A DNA stretch of 64,000 nucleotides. Origin: Coffea arabica. Its lineage: Eukaryota > Streptophyta > Magnoliopsida > Gentianales > Rubiaceae. The position numbers and the translations under genes are program-made. The notes under the pieces are model-generated. The model ran no database searches, was not told where the DNA came from, and saw nothing but the letters and a program-made list of their open reading frames with translations. How positions within the stretch are numbered: position 1 is the stretch's first letter; each line of letters opens with the position of its first letter. The DNA lies in NCBI RefSeq assembly GCF_036785885.1, contig NC_092312.1:22338001-22402000 (forward strand), given 5' to 3'. Of this stretch, positions 47,701-61,053 are shown in pieces.

Positions 47701-50700
47701 GAGTGCCATGCCATTACATATTAATTTACTATTAGATGTAACGAAAAGAGATATCAGCACTTAAATGGTTTTAAGAGTTTAAATTATTGAATGATGTGAC
47801 GAGAGTTTGTTGGATTACAATCATATTGGTATGACACCCAAAAGAGATGGTAGGATTTTGCCATAATTAGAGTGTCAAATATAGATGAGGATTAATTTAT
47901 TATGCACTAAGATTGTTTTAACGCTAACAGTTTTGAATGTATGCCACATATATATAATTTGATGTCATGTTATATAGTATGATCTAAACCTACTAGTGTA
48001 AAATAAAATTACACACTAACAGTGTATGAAAAAATTATCCTATAGCTAATTGTACAGCTTCGTTTGGTCGTAGTCCCCATATCCACATTAAAATCATCAC
48101 TGTATCATTTTTTTTATTTTTATTTCAACTGATTATTATAAGCTTGACCTTGGCATGTATGCTACATTGGTGACTGTTCTAACTTGTCACATTATCACAA
48201 AAAACGAGCACATGTTTGCTTAACAGAACTCAATTGCTTATTGAAAAAAAAAATTAGAATTTATAAGTTATTGGTTTCTCGTTCAAAACTCTTAACTGCC
48301 ATATAGTGTATTATATATATTATCAAACCTAAAACGAAGCTAGCGACTATGCCAAGAAATAGTGCAGGTAAGGAGAAAGCAAGGACGGTGTGTTGTGGAT
48401 GCCCGACATAAGCTCAGGTTCCCAGTGCAATGATTCATGGACAAAATCAACAGCATGATAACTGTTACTTATTCCATGTACAAAAACTTGGAACAAACGT
48501 TGAAATTTCTGTTGACTGATGGGAGGAAAGGAGAAGATTTTTGTTAGCAAAAAATTGATGATATAGCTGGAAATTGTTTTATGTCATTATGATGATCGCG
48601 GCCACACAGAGGAACTTATGGGAAAGACGTGAGTAGGTCCAAAGCGCTTTTCCCCATCTACGTTTTGGTACTCATGATATTGTACAAAATCGTACATCAA
48701 TTATAACACCAGGGATCTCTTATTATTTCCAGAATAATTCATGGAACCCACAGGAATATCTTTAATATGATTTTTTTACTCATTCTCTTTTGGGTAATTC
48801 GAACCAATATAGCGCTGAAAATAAAATAAAGCTTATATGGCGATGAAGTCAAAGGTTGCAAAAATTTTCCTTATTAACAAAGAGATGTAATTTTCTATTC
48901 CCACCAAATGCAAATCCTTGAATTGAAGTACTTGTAAATTGTAAGTTGGGATGAAATGAATCTTGCGGTCAGTTTAATTTTTTTTTTTTGGTCTCTGCTT
49001 ACTGAACTAATTTAATTTAATTTCTGGGTTATCTAGATCGCGAACCACCAATTTATGCAGCAGAATTTTGCATACGAAGTTAAAGAGAAATGTATAGATG
49101 ATGCTCAAAGCGCATGGAAAGACACTAGATTAGGTTCAAATTGGTCTCAAATTACATTCCCTTAAAAACGAGCCATAAATTTGAGGGACATATAATTTGG
49201 AAGTCCACTGTCGTGTTTGTGATGTTAACACCATTCGTCTTCGATATGTGTGATTTGCATAATGTAAACTAGGGGGGAGTGCCCGCGCGATAATGCCTGT
49301 GGGGAAAGAGGTTTTTTTTGTTAAACAAACAATAGTACATTGTGAGAAGAAATAAAACTTAGTATGAAAAGATAAATGATATAATCAATCAATTCGTCAC
49401 CGAAAACTAACAATAATGCAGAAAGGCAGAACAACATAAAAAACTAATCTTATTCTAGAATTCTCACCGAGAGCTCTTTCTTACTGTTGCTCTAAACCTA
49501 TAAGATTATAACCAACCAGACCAATTGGAGTTAGACAACGTGAAAAATGCTATCTTGTAGCTAGGTAACGCGATAAGAATCGCTAATTGTAGGTACTAAG
49601 AATACACTGATAAAATTAAGGGAAGAACTGAAAAATTGGGGGGGTGAAATTTAACCTCACGCTGAACCACCAGGAGTAGCTGGGACTGAAGAGCATTCTA
49701 AGCTGATTGGTATGAAACCAGGTAGAATTATCCCAATCCTACAATGCGAACAGGGAGAAACTGATAATCAACTGTTTAGACATTAACATACCAACGGTTT
49801 GGCAATTGAATTGGGTGTAATTGATGACGAAATAATAGTTAATTTCAGAATTGAGCTCGGATGGAAGAGAAAACGATTAGGCAAATCGTTGTAGACAAAA
49901 GGCAAAAAGGGAAAACTTAACTCCTGAAACTGAAAGGGGATAAACTGACCAATGTTTGTGGCTCATAAATGCAGATTATAAATGATAGATAAATGGGTTC
50001 CTACCATTGATGGAGAAATCATTGGTTCATTTCCTAAATGCAATTGCCATTCAAACGTTTCAGACAAAACAACATTTCAAACGGTTATCTGCGATTGAAA
50101 AGGGGAATTATTGGTAGTTAAGGGATATTCCGGTAATTACACAAACATACAAGCATATATGGGTTGTACAAAATGCAAAAAACGGTTGCACATTAATTAC
50201 ACATTCCTTCAATACTCACATGACTCATCAATGACAACTTTAAATGTATTAAAATGGGATCATTTCAGTAAACATACCCTAATACATGTTTCCTTAACTT
50301 GTACTTAAAACTTTTAAACTAATACACAATATTTCACATTCCAAAAAAAATCCCCACCTATGCGGTTGAAATTCAACTTATTGTTTGACTAAAACTCAAT
50401 CTTATATAGTATAAGGAAAGGAAATGATCACTTTTTTAAAGGATCGCCGGTAAATTGTTATGTTTTTAAATTTTTTTTGACCTTCCACTCTTTTTCTCAC
50501 TCTTTCTACTTTCAACTGTAAGACTCAAGATTTTAATTGTAAACTTGACGGTGAAACGAACGATGAGAAACCTCTATTTCTTAATCACTGGGCCAACCGC
50601 AGCGATTGATGAAGCTTATGTTTTGATTTCTTTTCAAATAATTCAAAATTAAACAAGCACTTTAATTTTGGCCACTCGCAAAATGCTTTTATTTGTTTTG

Positions 50701-51715
50701 TCACCTCATAATATTCTTGAATTACGGAAAGCGAAGACAAGTGAAGCTGCACATTGTCTAATTTACTGTTGATTTTATCCGTCTTGAACTGTCAAGTCTC
50801 AAGACTGTCCACAATGTTTGTGTTTCATTCAACAGGATTCCATCTTTTGTCACTAGGAATTGCATTTTTTTGTTAGTATAAAGAAATTGATTTGAATGGG
50901 AATTATGGGATTCACTGCACGTGTAACTTGTACCAGTCATGAGTCGCTGTCTAAATAGTAGGATTGAATTTTGACACAAATCTCTAGACAAAGTCTTCAT
51001 CTTGAATGCCGTCTTCCCTCGTGGACCCAATCCGAGACCTACCCCTATTTTCGTCTTCATCCCACTCACTGTCGGCGACACATCTGAAAACGGAGTGCTT
51101 TTAACAATTGTACTACAAGTTTTACTAGCGTGAAAAATGTATCAAAACCCTAAAAAGACCTCTAAAATTTTACTATTTCCTACTTCTTTTTTTTTTTTTT
51201 TTATAGACTCAATCATTTAATGATGGCAATCCCAATTTGCAATGTCACTTCAAATTTAGCAAAGGCCGCCTCATGCGGATCTAATTCGACATTAATTACC
51301 TTAGCTTGCTGCTTTAGTTTCTAGCTTTTATCCAATCCATAATAGCAAAACATATATTATTGTTTAGGGTGAGAAAGTAGATTGTAACTGGTGAATGTGC
51401 AGTTGTGCCTAGAATAAGGTCCACTATCAGTTTTTGAAAGCTGGTTTTTCTGTTTGGCTTTGTTTGGTTCTGGAGTTTTGCTTACTGCATTTATCTGTTT
51501 TCTTGTGATGTAATTGAATTAAGGCATATATGCCCTTTTAATTGTGTACTCGTATCTTGCTGATCGATGAAAAGTTACAGAGCTTACACACACTCACACA
51601 CACAAAAAAAAAAAGGAAGTGATTAGTTGTGTTCTAACAGCAATGTTCACGATCAAGAAAAAGGTTAAATCAATTATGCCTGCCATTGTTGTGTATCGAA
51701 CTAAAAAATTCGCAG

Positions 51716-51850
51716 TTTGTTTGGATTGCTATTTTTTTTTGAAAATTTTTTGTAGATAAATATACTCTAATGATTTAGTATACTTAAGATAAAAAAATGT
51801 TCATAAAAAGCGTAAAAATTCTTTTGGGAGAATTGGCAATCCAAACAAGC
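51716..51850. mobile_element. MITE, TTTGGATTGC family, copy 5
   Basis: Left end TTTGTTTGGATTGCTATTTT and inverted right end GCTTGTTTGGATTGCCAATT share TTGTTTGGATTGC exactly. It is the cleanest terminal inverted repeat of the family in the window. On the minus strand the interior reads TATCTTAAGTATACTAAATC, a diverged core. Length 135 bp. Confidence 0.75.
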
Positions 51851-52392
51851 ATAATTACAAGTTTCTTATAGCAGCGTCATTACCTATATTCTTCATTGGG
51901 CGTACTTTAAACTTGAAAGGAGGACTAAGAGATGGGTATTTTTCTTAGTATAATGAGGAGGGGACTTTAATATTCATCAGGATGCTTCCAAACACCACCC
52001 TGAGCCCTAAACAGTAAACGCCAACAAGCCCTGGTTGTGGCATTCTTCTTTTTTTAATTTTTAATTTTAATTTTTAAATACGAGAGTAGAATATTTGGTG
52101 AGTGCGTACTGCATCACATATTATAATTGATTTGATGCTGCATTTATTTAAAGCTGAAAAATGGCTGGCATGTTGGGACGTTGCCTCATACGAACGGAGG
52201 CAAAAATCTTGTAATTTGATATCAGTCTGCTTTCCTACCCACCTTCCAATTGGCCATGTTTACTTTCTTTAGTTTTATTTATACGCAAAAAACACAGCTA
52301 AGCCTCTCCTCCTCCCACTGCCACTGCCACTCCCAGTTCCCACTTTCCATTTCCACATCCTCTTTTGCACTCGTTCCAACTCTACTTACTCT

Positions 52393-52401
52393 TATATAAA
52401 T
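52393..52401 (+). promoter_or_regulatory. TATA box of the cyclin gene
   Basis: TATATAAAT, 97 bases before the ATG and directly after a C/T-rich stretch. It places transcription start near 52425, leaving a short leader. Confidence 0.6.
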
Positions 52402-52489
52402 CCTTCCCACCAGCCTTCTTTAACATAAAGCTGATAAAAGAGTAAATTTCCCTCACTTTCTCCTTCCCTTCAATTATCGGCTAATTGAA

Positions 52490-53405
52490 ATGGCCCTGTC
52501 TTCATCAATATCCATATCACCAAGAAAGCTCAGAAATGATCTCTACTCACATTCGTATCAAGAAGATTCCAACATCCCATTGGTCATTTCCGTTCTTTCT
52601 TCTCTGATTGAAAGAACCCTGGCAAGAAACGAGAGAATTGCCAAGAAATGTACGTGGACCTCGACAACGTTGTCCAAAGATGTTAGAACCAGGGTTTTCG
52701 ACTGCCACGAGTCGCCGGATATGACTATTCAGTCCTACCTGGAGAGAATTTTCAGGTACACCAGAGCTGGACCTTCGGTCTATGTTGTTGCATATGTGTA
52801 TATCGATCGATTTTGCCAGTTATACTCCGAATTCCGAATCAGTCCCCGGAATGTACATAGGCTTCTTATCACAACTATTTTGGTCGCATCCAAATATGTG
52901 GAAGACATGTAAGTTCTTTCTTTCTTTCTGGAATTTCAGTTTCAGTAATCAATTTTTCTTTGAAACTGCAGTAGTTTAAGATAATAATTCCTATTTTTGC
53001 AGCTTAACAAACTCCCTAACGTTAGGCTTTTTTTTCCTTCTGATTTTACTCTTCAGTGCCTTTATTTTTTCCCCTAAAATTCTAGTAGTATGAAGCCATG
53101 AATATTTTGTCTAATGAAACTTTTCTTTCGTTGTACGCAGGAATTATAGGAATTCTTATTTTGCACGAGTTGGGGGATTGACAACAAAGGAAATTAACAA
53201 ATTGGAGCTGGAATTCTTGTTCTTGATGGGGTTCAAGTTGCACGTAAATGTAAGTGTTTTCGAGAGTTACTGCTGCCATTTGGAAAGAGAAGTGAGCATC
53301 GGAGGAGGGTATCAAATTGAGAGGACAATCCGATGTGCCGAAGAAATCAAGTCAAAGCAAAGAGAACAAAGAGGCTACAGTCAAATTGCTAGAGTTTTGT
53401 TATAG
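52490..53405 (+). CDS. CYCU2-1: U/P-type cyclin (CYCU2;1-like)
   Basis: Plant PHO80-like cyclin that pairs with A-type cyclin-dependent kinases; family members are linked to cell division and to phosphate or nutrient signals. Exon 1 is 52490-52908 and exon 2 is 53141-53405, joined as GACAT|GTAAGT and GTACGCAG|GAAT, giving 227 residues. The cyclin box spans ~30-165, with IPLVISVLSSLIERTLARNE, VFDCHESPDMTIQSYLERIF, SVYVVAYVYIDRFCQ, the exon-spanning ASKYVEDMNYRNSYFA, and LELEFLFLMGFKLHVNVSVF. The segment ESYCCHLEREVSIGGGYQIE matches Arabidopsis CYCU2;1 almost residue for residue. Typical length for the family, so intact. Confidence 0.93.
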
Positions 53406-55880
53406 AAGATCACCAATAGAGAGAGTAATTCATGCTGCAATTTTAATTTATTACCGCCTGTTGCTGTAAATTTTTTTTTTTTTTGTTTTTTTTTTGTTTT
53501 GGGGGTACAAAATTGTATAGAAGAATTTTCCTTTTAATGCTTAAAACTGTTGTGCCCAGCATTTATGTAGCTTGGTGCGGTACAATTAGCAATTAAAGCT
53601 TGTGGGCTATTTCTATCTTTTTACCTTCACATGTTACCAGTTTTGGGAAACGTCATCGGTTTGACCTCACTTTAATGTTTGGTTAGGGTGCGACAGATGT
53701 TGAAATTAAAGATGCTGAATGATTAGCTGCCAGCCAACAACTAAGGCCAAGGAGTGCAGTCAGAAGAGCCGTACGTCGGTCCAATTGGAAAATTTTTCTT
53801 TTGAGAGTGAGGGAGAGGAGGACTTGAACGCAAAATCTACCTCTTAGGATAATCTAACCTTTTTTCGCAAAAAATTTTGAATAGGCAAGATCAGCCAATT
53901 CTCAATTCATCGAACATTTTTTTTGCGAAAATTTTTGAATAGGCAAGATCAGCCCATTCTCAATTTGGGTAGGATGAGTACAGGAAAGGAAAGTGTAAGT
54001 GAGAGATTTATATTTGAAAAAAAAAATTACTTAAAGAAAAGATCCTCCAATTTAATAATTTCTGTGTCATTAGATGCCCACGAGGATTAGCCTATTTAGC
54101 TCCATCTAGAAAGCTAACTGGTTTTGACGTTTTTCACCTTTTACCGGGGCATTGCTCATTAGACCGGCGTGGGGACAGACAGCCCTCCTCGACAAATGAG
54201 AAATTAATTGAATGCAAGAAGGAGAGGGGGCCAATACAGAGTTGCAGGCCTATTTGGAGGCCTAGCTAATAGATCGAGTAAGCGAGCAAGATTTTACACT
54301 GGTTTTAACTTTTAAAACAAAAAAAAAAAATCAGCTTCTTCAGTAGCGTCAATTATTTTTCTTCCAGTACAAAGAAACACGTACACAATTAGATTAAAAA
54401 AGCACTCAGAAAGTCATTAGTTAAACGACCCGCCCGCGAGAGTAGTCTAAAAGAAACTCACAAAAAATTCACATTCACTCAATTGATGATAAAACAAGAC
54501 TCCTATAAATCTTAAATTCAGGTTAAAAAAATCCAGATTAAGTACCGTCAATTGTTTGTTTTGTCTTTTTTTTTTTTTTGACATGTCTGATCAAGGCGAA
54601 ATAATAGACTTTGATCTTCTTGATCTTGCGGCTGTACCGTGTATCAATTGACATCTTAGCAGGGAATAAAACTTCTGGAGGATAATAATTTGCCTAGTTA
54701 TTATAGAACTAATTAACTTTGTCTTCAAAAATCAGAAGCTACTTTTATAGGTTTTCTTTCATTCTTGACATCTCCAGCTTTGTATTGTATACTTCAAACA
54801 CGAGTTCTACATGAATTAATCTTTGGAGAAAACATAGCCCTTTAAATTTGCAAGGTCCTAAGACCATTAGTCAGTACTCAGCATTATATTTATACGTCAT
54901 GATGTTGTTTTAGATCACACATACTCTGAAAAGAAAGGAAAAACACACAGTTAAGTGAATTAACAAAGCATGGTTTGAGGGAATAGATATTACAAAATTA
55001 CTACATAATTTCTTGGCTCGATCACCTAAGTGACAAGTCGGGATTATTTGCAACAAGATCTGGCAATCCTCGAGCAGGCTATTTTTCTTCTCACTTGATT
55101 GACGGTGGAGGGCTGCATATTCTATTCACTAATAAGTTGAGAATCAGATTGTAGAATGATTTTGAGGTCAACTAAAACGACCTCAACATATTGAAGATCG
55201 GTTAATAAGCCATAACAGAGTGATACTTAATTTTTTTGAATTTTAATTGATACAATGAGCATACGCTCCAATCATAGTAATCATAACCGCTTTGCTTTCG
55301 CTTTATGTGTAGTTATTACATTACAATCATTATAGGAGAAAAAAGTCGGATGGTTGTTAAAGTGGCAAATTTGATTTGTTAGCTTGGATGTCTCTCCAAA
55401 CGAATTGATAGACAATAAAGCCTAATTATTGAATCAATTTGAATTCCTCCACCTGTTATTGTCATTTATATTGAACATAATTAAGCAGTTTTGACTCTTT
55501 GATGTGTAGCTTACCATTCAAAAGAAGAGAACCGGTTTATGAGCTGTCAAATGCATTTACAAGCACACGCATTGAAATAGCTCAATAACTGGGATTTAAG
55601 TGTCTCAATCATTATTGAATTCATAAAAAAAAAGAAAGTATATAACTATTTGGACTAATCTTTGCTATATTGACAGTGTATATACTGTCAGCGTTGTATG
55701 GATGGCAATTATGTAAAATTTGAATTTGAAATTTAACTTTTGCATACATGTTATGAATCAAACGATGATAGTGTATACACTGTCGATCAGTGTATATAAG
55801 ATTTACTCGTTCTATCTGTGCCCAGTTTTTGTTGTAAGGGGAATATTCAATTATGGTCAAAACAAGAAAGATGAAATTGA
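53406..55880. other. cyclin 3' flank and gene-free DNA
   Basis: Starts with the cyclin 3' UTR. A ~57-bp tandem duplication lies at 53860-53968 (units containing GAATAGGCAAGATCAGCC). A short inverted motif, ATTGACAGTGTATATACTGTC, occurs near 55669 and again near 55771. No gene recognised. Confidence 0.5.
53860..53968. repeat. tandem duplication downstream of the cyclin gene
   Basis: Two nearly identical units, each containing TTTTGAATAGGCAAGATCAG and CATTCTCAATT or CAATTCTCAATT. No coding sense. Confidence 0.7.
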
Positions 55881-55899
55881 CAAAAAAGTTGTACATAAA

Positions 55900-56800
55900 G
55901 AAAGACGGAAAATTAACTGGATGTTTTTGCATTCTCATTTACATCGGACTGCGGTTCATTCTTTCTACAACTATTAATCCCAACTTATGATCATTGATAG
56001 GACCATTACCATATTTAAAAGTGCATATCATACCTTTTTTGCAGACAACCCTCCCAAGCTCAACAATTACGATGCACCTTTGGAATCAAATATCAAAGTA
56101 GAAAATCCATTTTGCTGAATAATTTGAATCTTTTCTTTTCGGGAACAGATATCCTTTCATTATTCTGAAATTTCACAAAAATACGAAAATATTCATCCAA
56201 ATCAGAGCTACTTTTTCCCACACATTTGGTTGCTACAACTAGAGTTAATAAATCAATCAATCAATGTTTTTAAGTTGTAGAACTAGAACACAACAAAGGC
56301 TCCTGCTTATTGCTATTATTTTCAACCACCTTAACATGCACATATCTATTGTTACATCTGATAGACTAACATTCACATTGATGATGACCTACCTTATACC
56401 ATAATTATGGCTCTAAATTTTAGATCTATCTCGCCTTTTAAAATTATTTTGCTGATTATTTTGCTCTATATTTTGTTGTTTTCTATTAAAATTTTTATTT
56501 CTTCACCGGTAAAAAATAACTACCTCTACCACGGCCTCAAAAATCCTGGGTCCGTTGTTTTGTATCTGCAATATTTGATGCCTCCCCTTTTTTCTTTGGG
56601 TTGGTTTATCTTCACCTGTAACGCTGACTCCACACTATATGTGTGTCTAGACCTCTGATTTAGGCACATCTCATACATCGTCAACTAGCCTTCAAAATCA
56701 GCAAGGCTCCAAGTATCAAGGTCCTCAGTGGCTTCACAAGCCCTTTTCTTGGTGTAACATTTGATAGTCAGAGATTACATAACTTCTTCAACAACTATAA
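55900..56800 (-). mobile_element. decayed Ty1/copia retrotransposon fragment (gag to pre-integrase)
   Basis: On the minus strand, broken reading frames keep the family pattern in the right order. Near 56688-56723 there is EDLDTWSLADFEG and then MYEMCLNQ, matching the end of the copia-type gag (UBN2) domain. Near 56490-56505 is a GRGRG patch. At 56144-56200 is LDEYFRIFVKFQNNERISV, followed to ~56030 by a region like the protease/pre-integrase spacer. Stops and frameshifts interrupt it throughout. I found no zinc knuckle, integrase, reverse transcriptase or long terminal repeats, so only a dead internal fragment remains. The limits are approximate. Confidence 0.6.
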
Positions 56801-57108
56801 ATTCTTCCAGTTTTTTCACCAAAATTTGATTGTTGGTAGTTCATGAACATCAAGCACTTGAATTCTAGAAATTAAGGAAAATTTTGAATGTTAGTCATCT
56901 AACTATATAATATATAGTAAGATCAAGCTCTAGTTTTGCAGTATTATTTTGTTGATATTTGACCCCTGATCACCTTGTCAACCCCTTGATGATGTTTTAG
57001 GCTTTTACGTTTTTCCTTCCACACCTCAGCTTCGTTAACCACCTAATTACAAGAAGTCTAATTGGCAGCAGATGTAATACATTCCGTGCCCTCCTCTCCC
57101 TCCTCTCT

Positions 57109-57133
57109 CCCCCCCCCCCCCCCCCCCAAAAAA
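57109..57133. repeat. C19-A6 homopolymer tract
   Basis: Nineteen C followed by six A. Similar C-run/A-run pairs occur at 25775-25813 and, on the other strand, at 18263-18285. Confidence 0.9.
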
Positions 57134-60100
57134 CACCCTAATCACCCTCTCCACTTCCAGCTCCGACCGTGGAGAACTTGTTAGGTTGCCTTAATTAATG
57201 GAACAAGTCTTCACCAAGGCATATATTTAATTAATCCTTGGTTGTCTGCGTTGTTCATACGTCTCTAGTCTAGAAGTATCATAAAACGACAAGCAATGAA
57301 TTCTTTAATTAACTTCATCGAACGAATAATGACCATCTCCAAGCCATTTGTTTCAATCAATCATATACAAATTCGTCAAACTTTGTCCTTTTCGAAAAGA
57401 AGACTTGAACAAATTAATCATTCTGCTGGCTTTGGAGTCCAGACTAATCCTCATCCGGGCATTATGTTTCTCATGCTTTAGAATCATATAAATATATCTT
57501 GTGTGTAGGATCTACTTTTAACTTTAATCATGTTTTGGTACGTCACTTAAGCGACATGCACCTAACTGTAGTATTATTGTTAATGCGAAGATCATCAGAA
57601 GTAGTATTATTTTTTTTGTCAAGTTAAGCTTAGATGGCATGATGATTGTTACTGGTTGAGTGCCCTAGGGTTGAAAAACGACAAGCAATGCAAGATATGG
57701 TTTCCAGTGTTCGATTCAATTGTGTTCATACCGCACGACGATTGAACTGAACAAGTTTGGATTGTTAAAATATCAGTTCTGTCTGTTGTCATTTTTGCCT
57801 TTTGTTGTGGAAGAGAGTTCCAGGTGCTGAAAAAACTCATGAAGATGAGTCTATTCAAGTTCTTTTGCCTCCTTCCCCTGATAGCTTATATTCTGCTACA
57901 TCAACATTTTTGTTCAGCAGGTTTTTACTCGAGAAACTTTTACTTCAAAGGTATATAGCTCCAGCAATTTCACTGCGGGGATGAAATGTATCCTGGTGAA
58001 GACCAAATTAGAAAGACCATCAAAAGACATCCCAAGGCCAAGGACTTGGAAGAATAGTGGAGCCGAGATTCCTCGTGAATTCCCAAGATCAGCATATATT
58101 TTTTGGACCTCGAATAGGCCGGCCCACACGTTAGTGTTCACAGACCATGCCTCGTAGGTTCATACACAAGAAGTACTTCGATCCCATTTGAGCACAAATA
58201 AGTGAAGAGGACTTTTCCCGTATAAAATCCTCCAAAACAAACAAAAGACAGCCCACGAAACACCACATTTCTCTTGACCCAAAAGGCCCTTGCAGGCTTT
58301 TGTGGGAATATATATATATTTTCTAGGGTAAGTGGGGAGGTTTTAAAAGTAGAACCTATCAATCAATTAGGGGTTCAATCGGATTTTTTGAGCCAAATTT
58401 GAGCAAGTTCAAACTCGACCCGCAAGTTACATGGATTGTGGGGTTTCTGGCTTTTGGCCTTCAAGTTCATATTAAAAAGGGTCAAACTCAACCCATACTA
58501 TTATACGAGTTTCGACTTCAAATTGGGCCTTGGCCCAAATTCACAATTAAATACACAATTATAGATAATATATATTTTATACTTATGAATTAATACAAAT
58601 TTACATACAAATTATTAACATTGTATGTCATAATATTTACTAGTATTCAAGGCACACACTAATGTGTATGCAACTAATAGAAAAAAAAATATTTGTGAAA
58701 TATTTTGAGCATATTTATTGAAATCATTTTCAAAAAAATTGGTTTTATGTTTTGAAAAAACATATGTAAAACATTCAACAAAATAAAAGTTATAAAAATA
58801 ATTATTTGGTAGTTCTTCATAACCATAATTGGTAGTTGCTAATTAAAATTAAGATTTATAAAATAAGTTGAAAAATAGAATATGAAATAATACATATTAC
58901 TTGGTAAAAAATCATGTTGGTAGTTGGCAGTTGTCAAAGAAAGATATATTTTTGTTTATACCAAAAGTTTCCTTATCACCAATGGCAGTTTAGGAAGTAT
59001 ATATAGTGACAAATTTTTGTTTACTCCAAATCTCCTCCTCTCCCTTTATATGTAGTACAGATAATTATAAATTATGGATATTATTATTGTATATATTACA
59101 TATCTAATTATACACATATGACCTTTAATCGTGTTTGAGTCTCGTATGGCCCAAACTTGACTCATATTTAGTTCGGATATAATATTTAGCCCCAATCTTT
59201 GTCCACCTCAATTAAAATTTAGACACAGTGAGCTTTTTTCGGATAGAACGGGTCGATTTCAGAGTCGGTCCAACCCCACTGATAGTCTTACATTCAATCC
59301 AACCCTCCTCTCCTTTCCCTCCCCCTCCCCTCCGCGGGCATGTTTGACAACACATGATAAAAAGAATAAAAAAGATATGCTTTTCTTTATGAATTAAAAA
59401 AGAAAAAAGAAAAACCCCGCATACTTATTTTCCTTCTTAATCCAAAAAATGGCGTAGCAGTATGCTATTTCATATCATCTACCTTCTTTTTCCGCCAACA
59501 ACTTAGTAGTTTTGTAACTAAGAAATGGACATAAATCCTAGTCCAAAAGGAAATGTGTAATTCTACCATCTCAAGCAAATCATAAACGATAAGTCAAAAA
59601 ATTTAATGGAGTAAAGCAACGAAACTATTCAGCCTTGGCTGAGGAGGTTAATTCGTAGTTGAATGAATTGTAAACAGTTATTCTGTGCCTAGGCTGAAAT
59701 GAGTAAAACCACATGCTACATCTTCAGTCACTTTGACGTTGTCAAATGAAACAAATGTCTTAAAATTTGATGGAACAAAAAGTTAACGTATCCTCCACGG
59801 GTTCATCTTTTTTATTTGGTCACCTTCTTCGATCCCCAGCAGTGTTGATGGCGATAATTAACCATGTGGATGTGGAGCATGACATGAAGTGTGTCGTTTG
59901 GCTTAATTGAGAACACGCCATCTTTCAAGCCCACGTAAAATGTTCATTTAAAACGAGAAAAGCAGATCGATATGGTGTTTTGCAGCAAAATTTCTAGACT
60001 CAAACTAACCTAATCCAAACACTATTCACCAAAAAATTAAAGTATGTTGAAACTTAATCATTTTAAACTTGCTTTCGCTCACACGTTCGCAAGAACTAAA

Positions 60101-61019
60101 GACTTGAGTCAGACAGTAATGAGCCCAAATTCAAGTATGGAAAATAGATCGAGATAGTCTAGTATTCCTTTTTGCTTGGAAAGTCCGAAATTATTTAGTC
60201 TTCAAGCATGTTCATAATGTGTTTTTTACTGTAAAGTCCTGCCCAGCATGATTATCTATCCTTCCGATCTATAGTAGCCTTAGAGCAGTTTACGTACATG
60301 CATCTTAATTTGCAATTAATTTTGATTTAATCTCGTTCATTATCAATTTATTTCTTTCTTCATTGTTGATTTTAGATTTGTTAGCATGGGAGGTTTGGCC
60401 CGTTCGGGAAAAGAAGAAGCAGCTGGAAGGTTAAGGAAATAGACATACTGAGAACCGACAGTTATTTCTAAAACCAAATTTAATGATTGAACTAAGTCCA
60501 ACTTTTTAATTATTAAGAATACTAGAATCGACATACAAGTCAATCATTCAATCTCATTGTAATCCCATGATTAATGCATGTGTACGATTCTTTAAACCAA
60601 ATTTGAGTGGTCGAATTGAACTCTCCAGCATATCAAGGCGATGATTTGAACTGAATGTTTAGAAAAGGCAATACAATGGCGCGTGAATTAGCAAGACATG
60701 CCAATGACGTTAGTTATCAAGGTATAAGAATGTATAATTAATAATGCACCAAATTTATACAGCCTATTTTTTGGATGATTTTTAGTTATTTCTTATTAGA
60801 ACAGCTTTAATTTTTCAAAACAGATCAGATGCATTTGGACTGGCGATATTTTCAAAGCAATAATGCCAAATCAAAATTTCCTCATGAGTCAAGATTACTC
60901 TCAATCAGTCAACTCCATATATTCTTTTTTCATATTTTTTAGATCCATTAAATACTATTTACTCGTCTTCTTCTCTTTTCAATTAAAGTTTTTTTTCTAC
61001 TCAATTACATTCTTCTTTG

Positions 61020-61021
<2 letters not shown>

Positions 61022-61050
<29 letters not shown>
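61022..61050. repeat. (TC)n microsatellite
   Basis: An uninterrupted run of about 14 TC units in intergenic DNA. Confidence 0.95.

Positions 61051-61053
<3 letters not shown>

Larger units (their letters stand above)
43070..52392. other. gene-poor AT-rich intergenic region
   Basis: Nine kilobases without a gene I can support; the open frames here (for example near 45420-45860 and 50758-51081) have no recognisable domains. It contains the MITE copies at 44018 and 51716, two pieces of a second small repeat family (about 44560-44690 and 47920-48035), a diverged repeat with GATAAAC/GTTTTATC ends at 47150-47435, and a (TA)n tract at 44699-44722. At 49273-49310 a GTGCCCGCGCGATAATGCC patch resembles the ends of some plant mobile elements but is undetermined. 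The last ~300 bases are the cyclin promoter. Confidence 0.5.

Noticed and set aside
49273-49310. Possible Helitron or other element end with CCCGCGCG core
   Set aside because: No CTRR terminus, hairpin or second end found by eye.
50758-51081. Minus-strand 107-codon frame
   Set aside because: No recognisable domain, no promoter or splice context, and DNA of intergenic composition.
55621-55938. Minus-strand 105-codon frame as an independent gene
   Set aside because: Its upstream part is better explained as the tail of the decayed copia fragment, the rest as AT-rich repeat DNA.
58366-59285. Diverged element bounded by GGGGTT-type ends
   Set aside because: The ends match weakly and no target duplication could be read, so it is only mentioned in the intergenic note.
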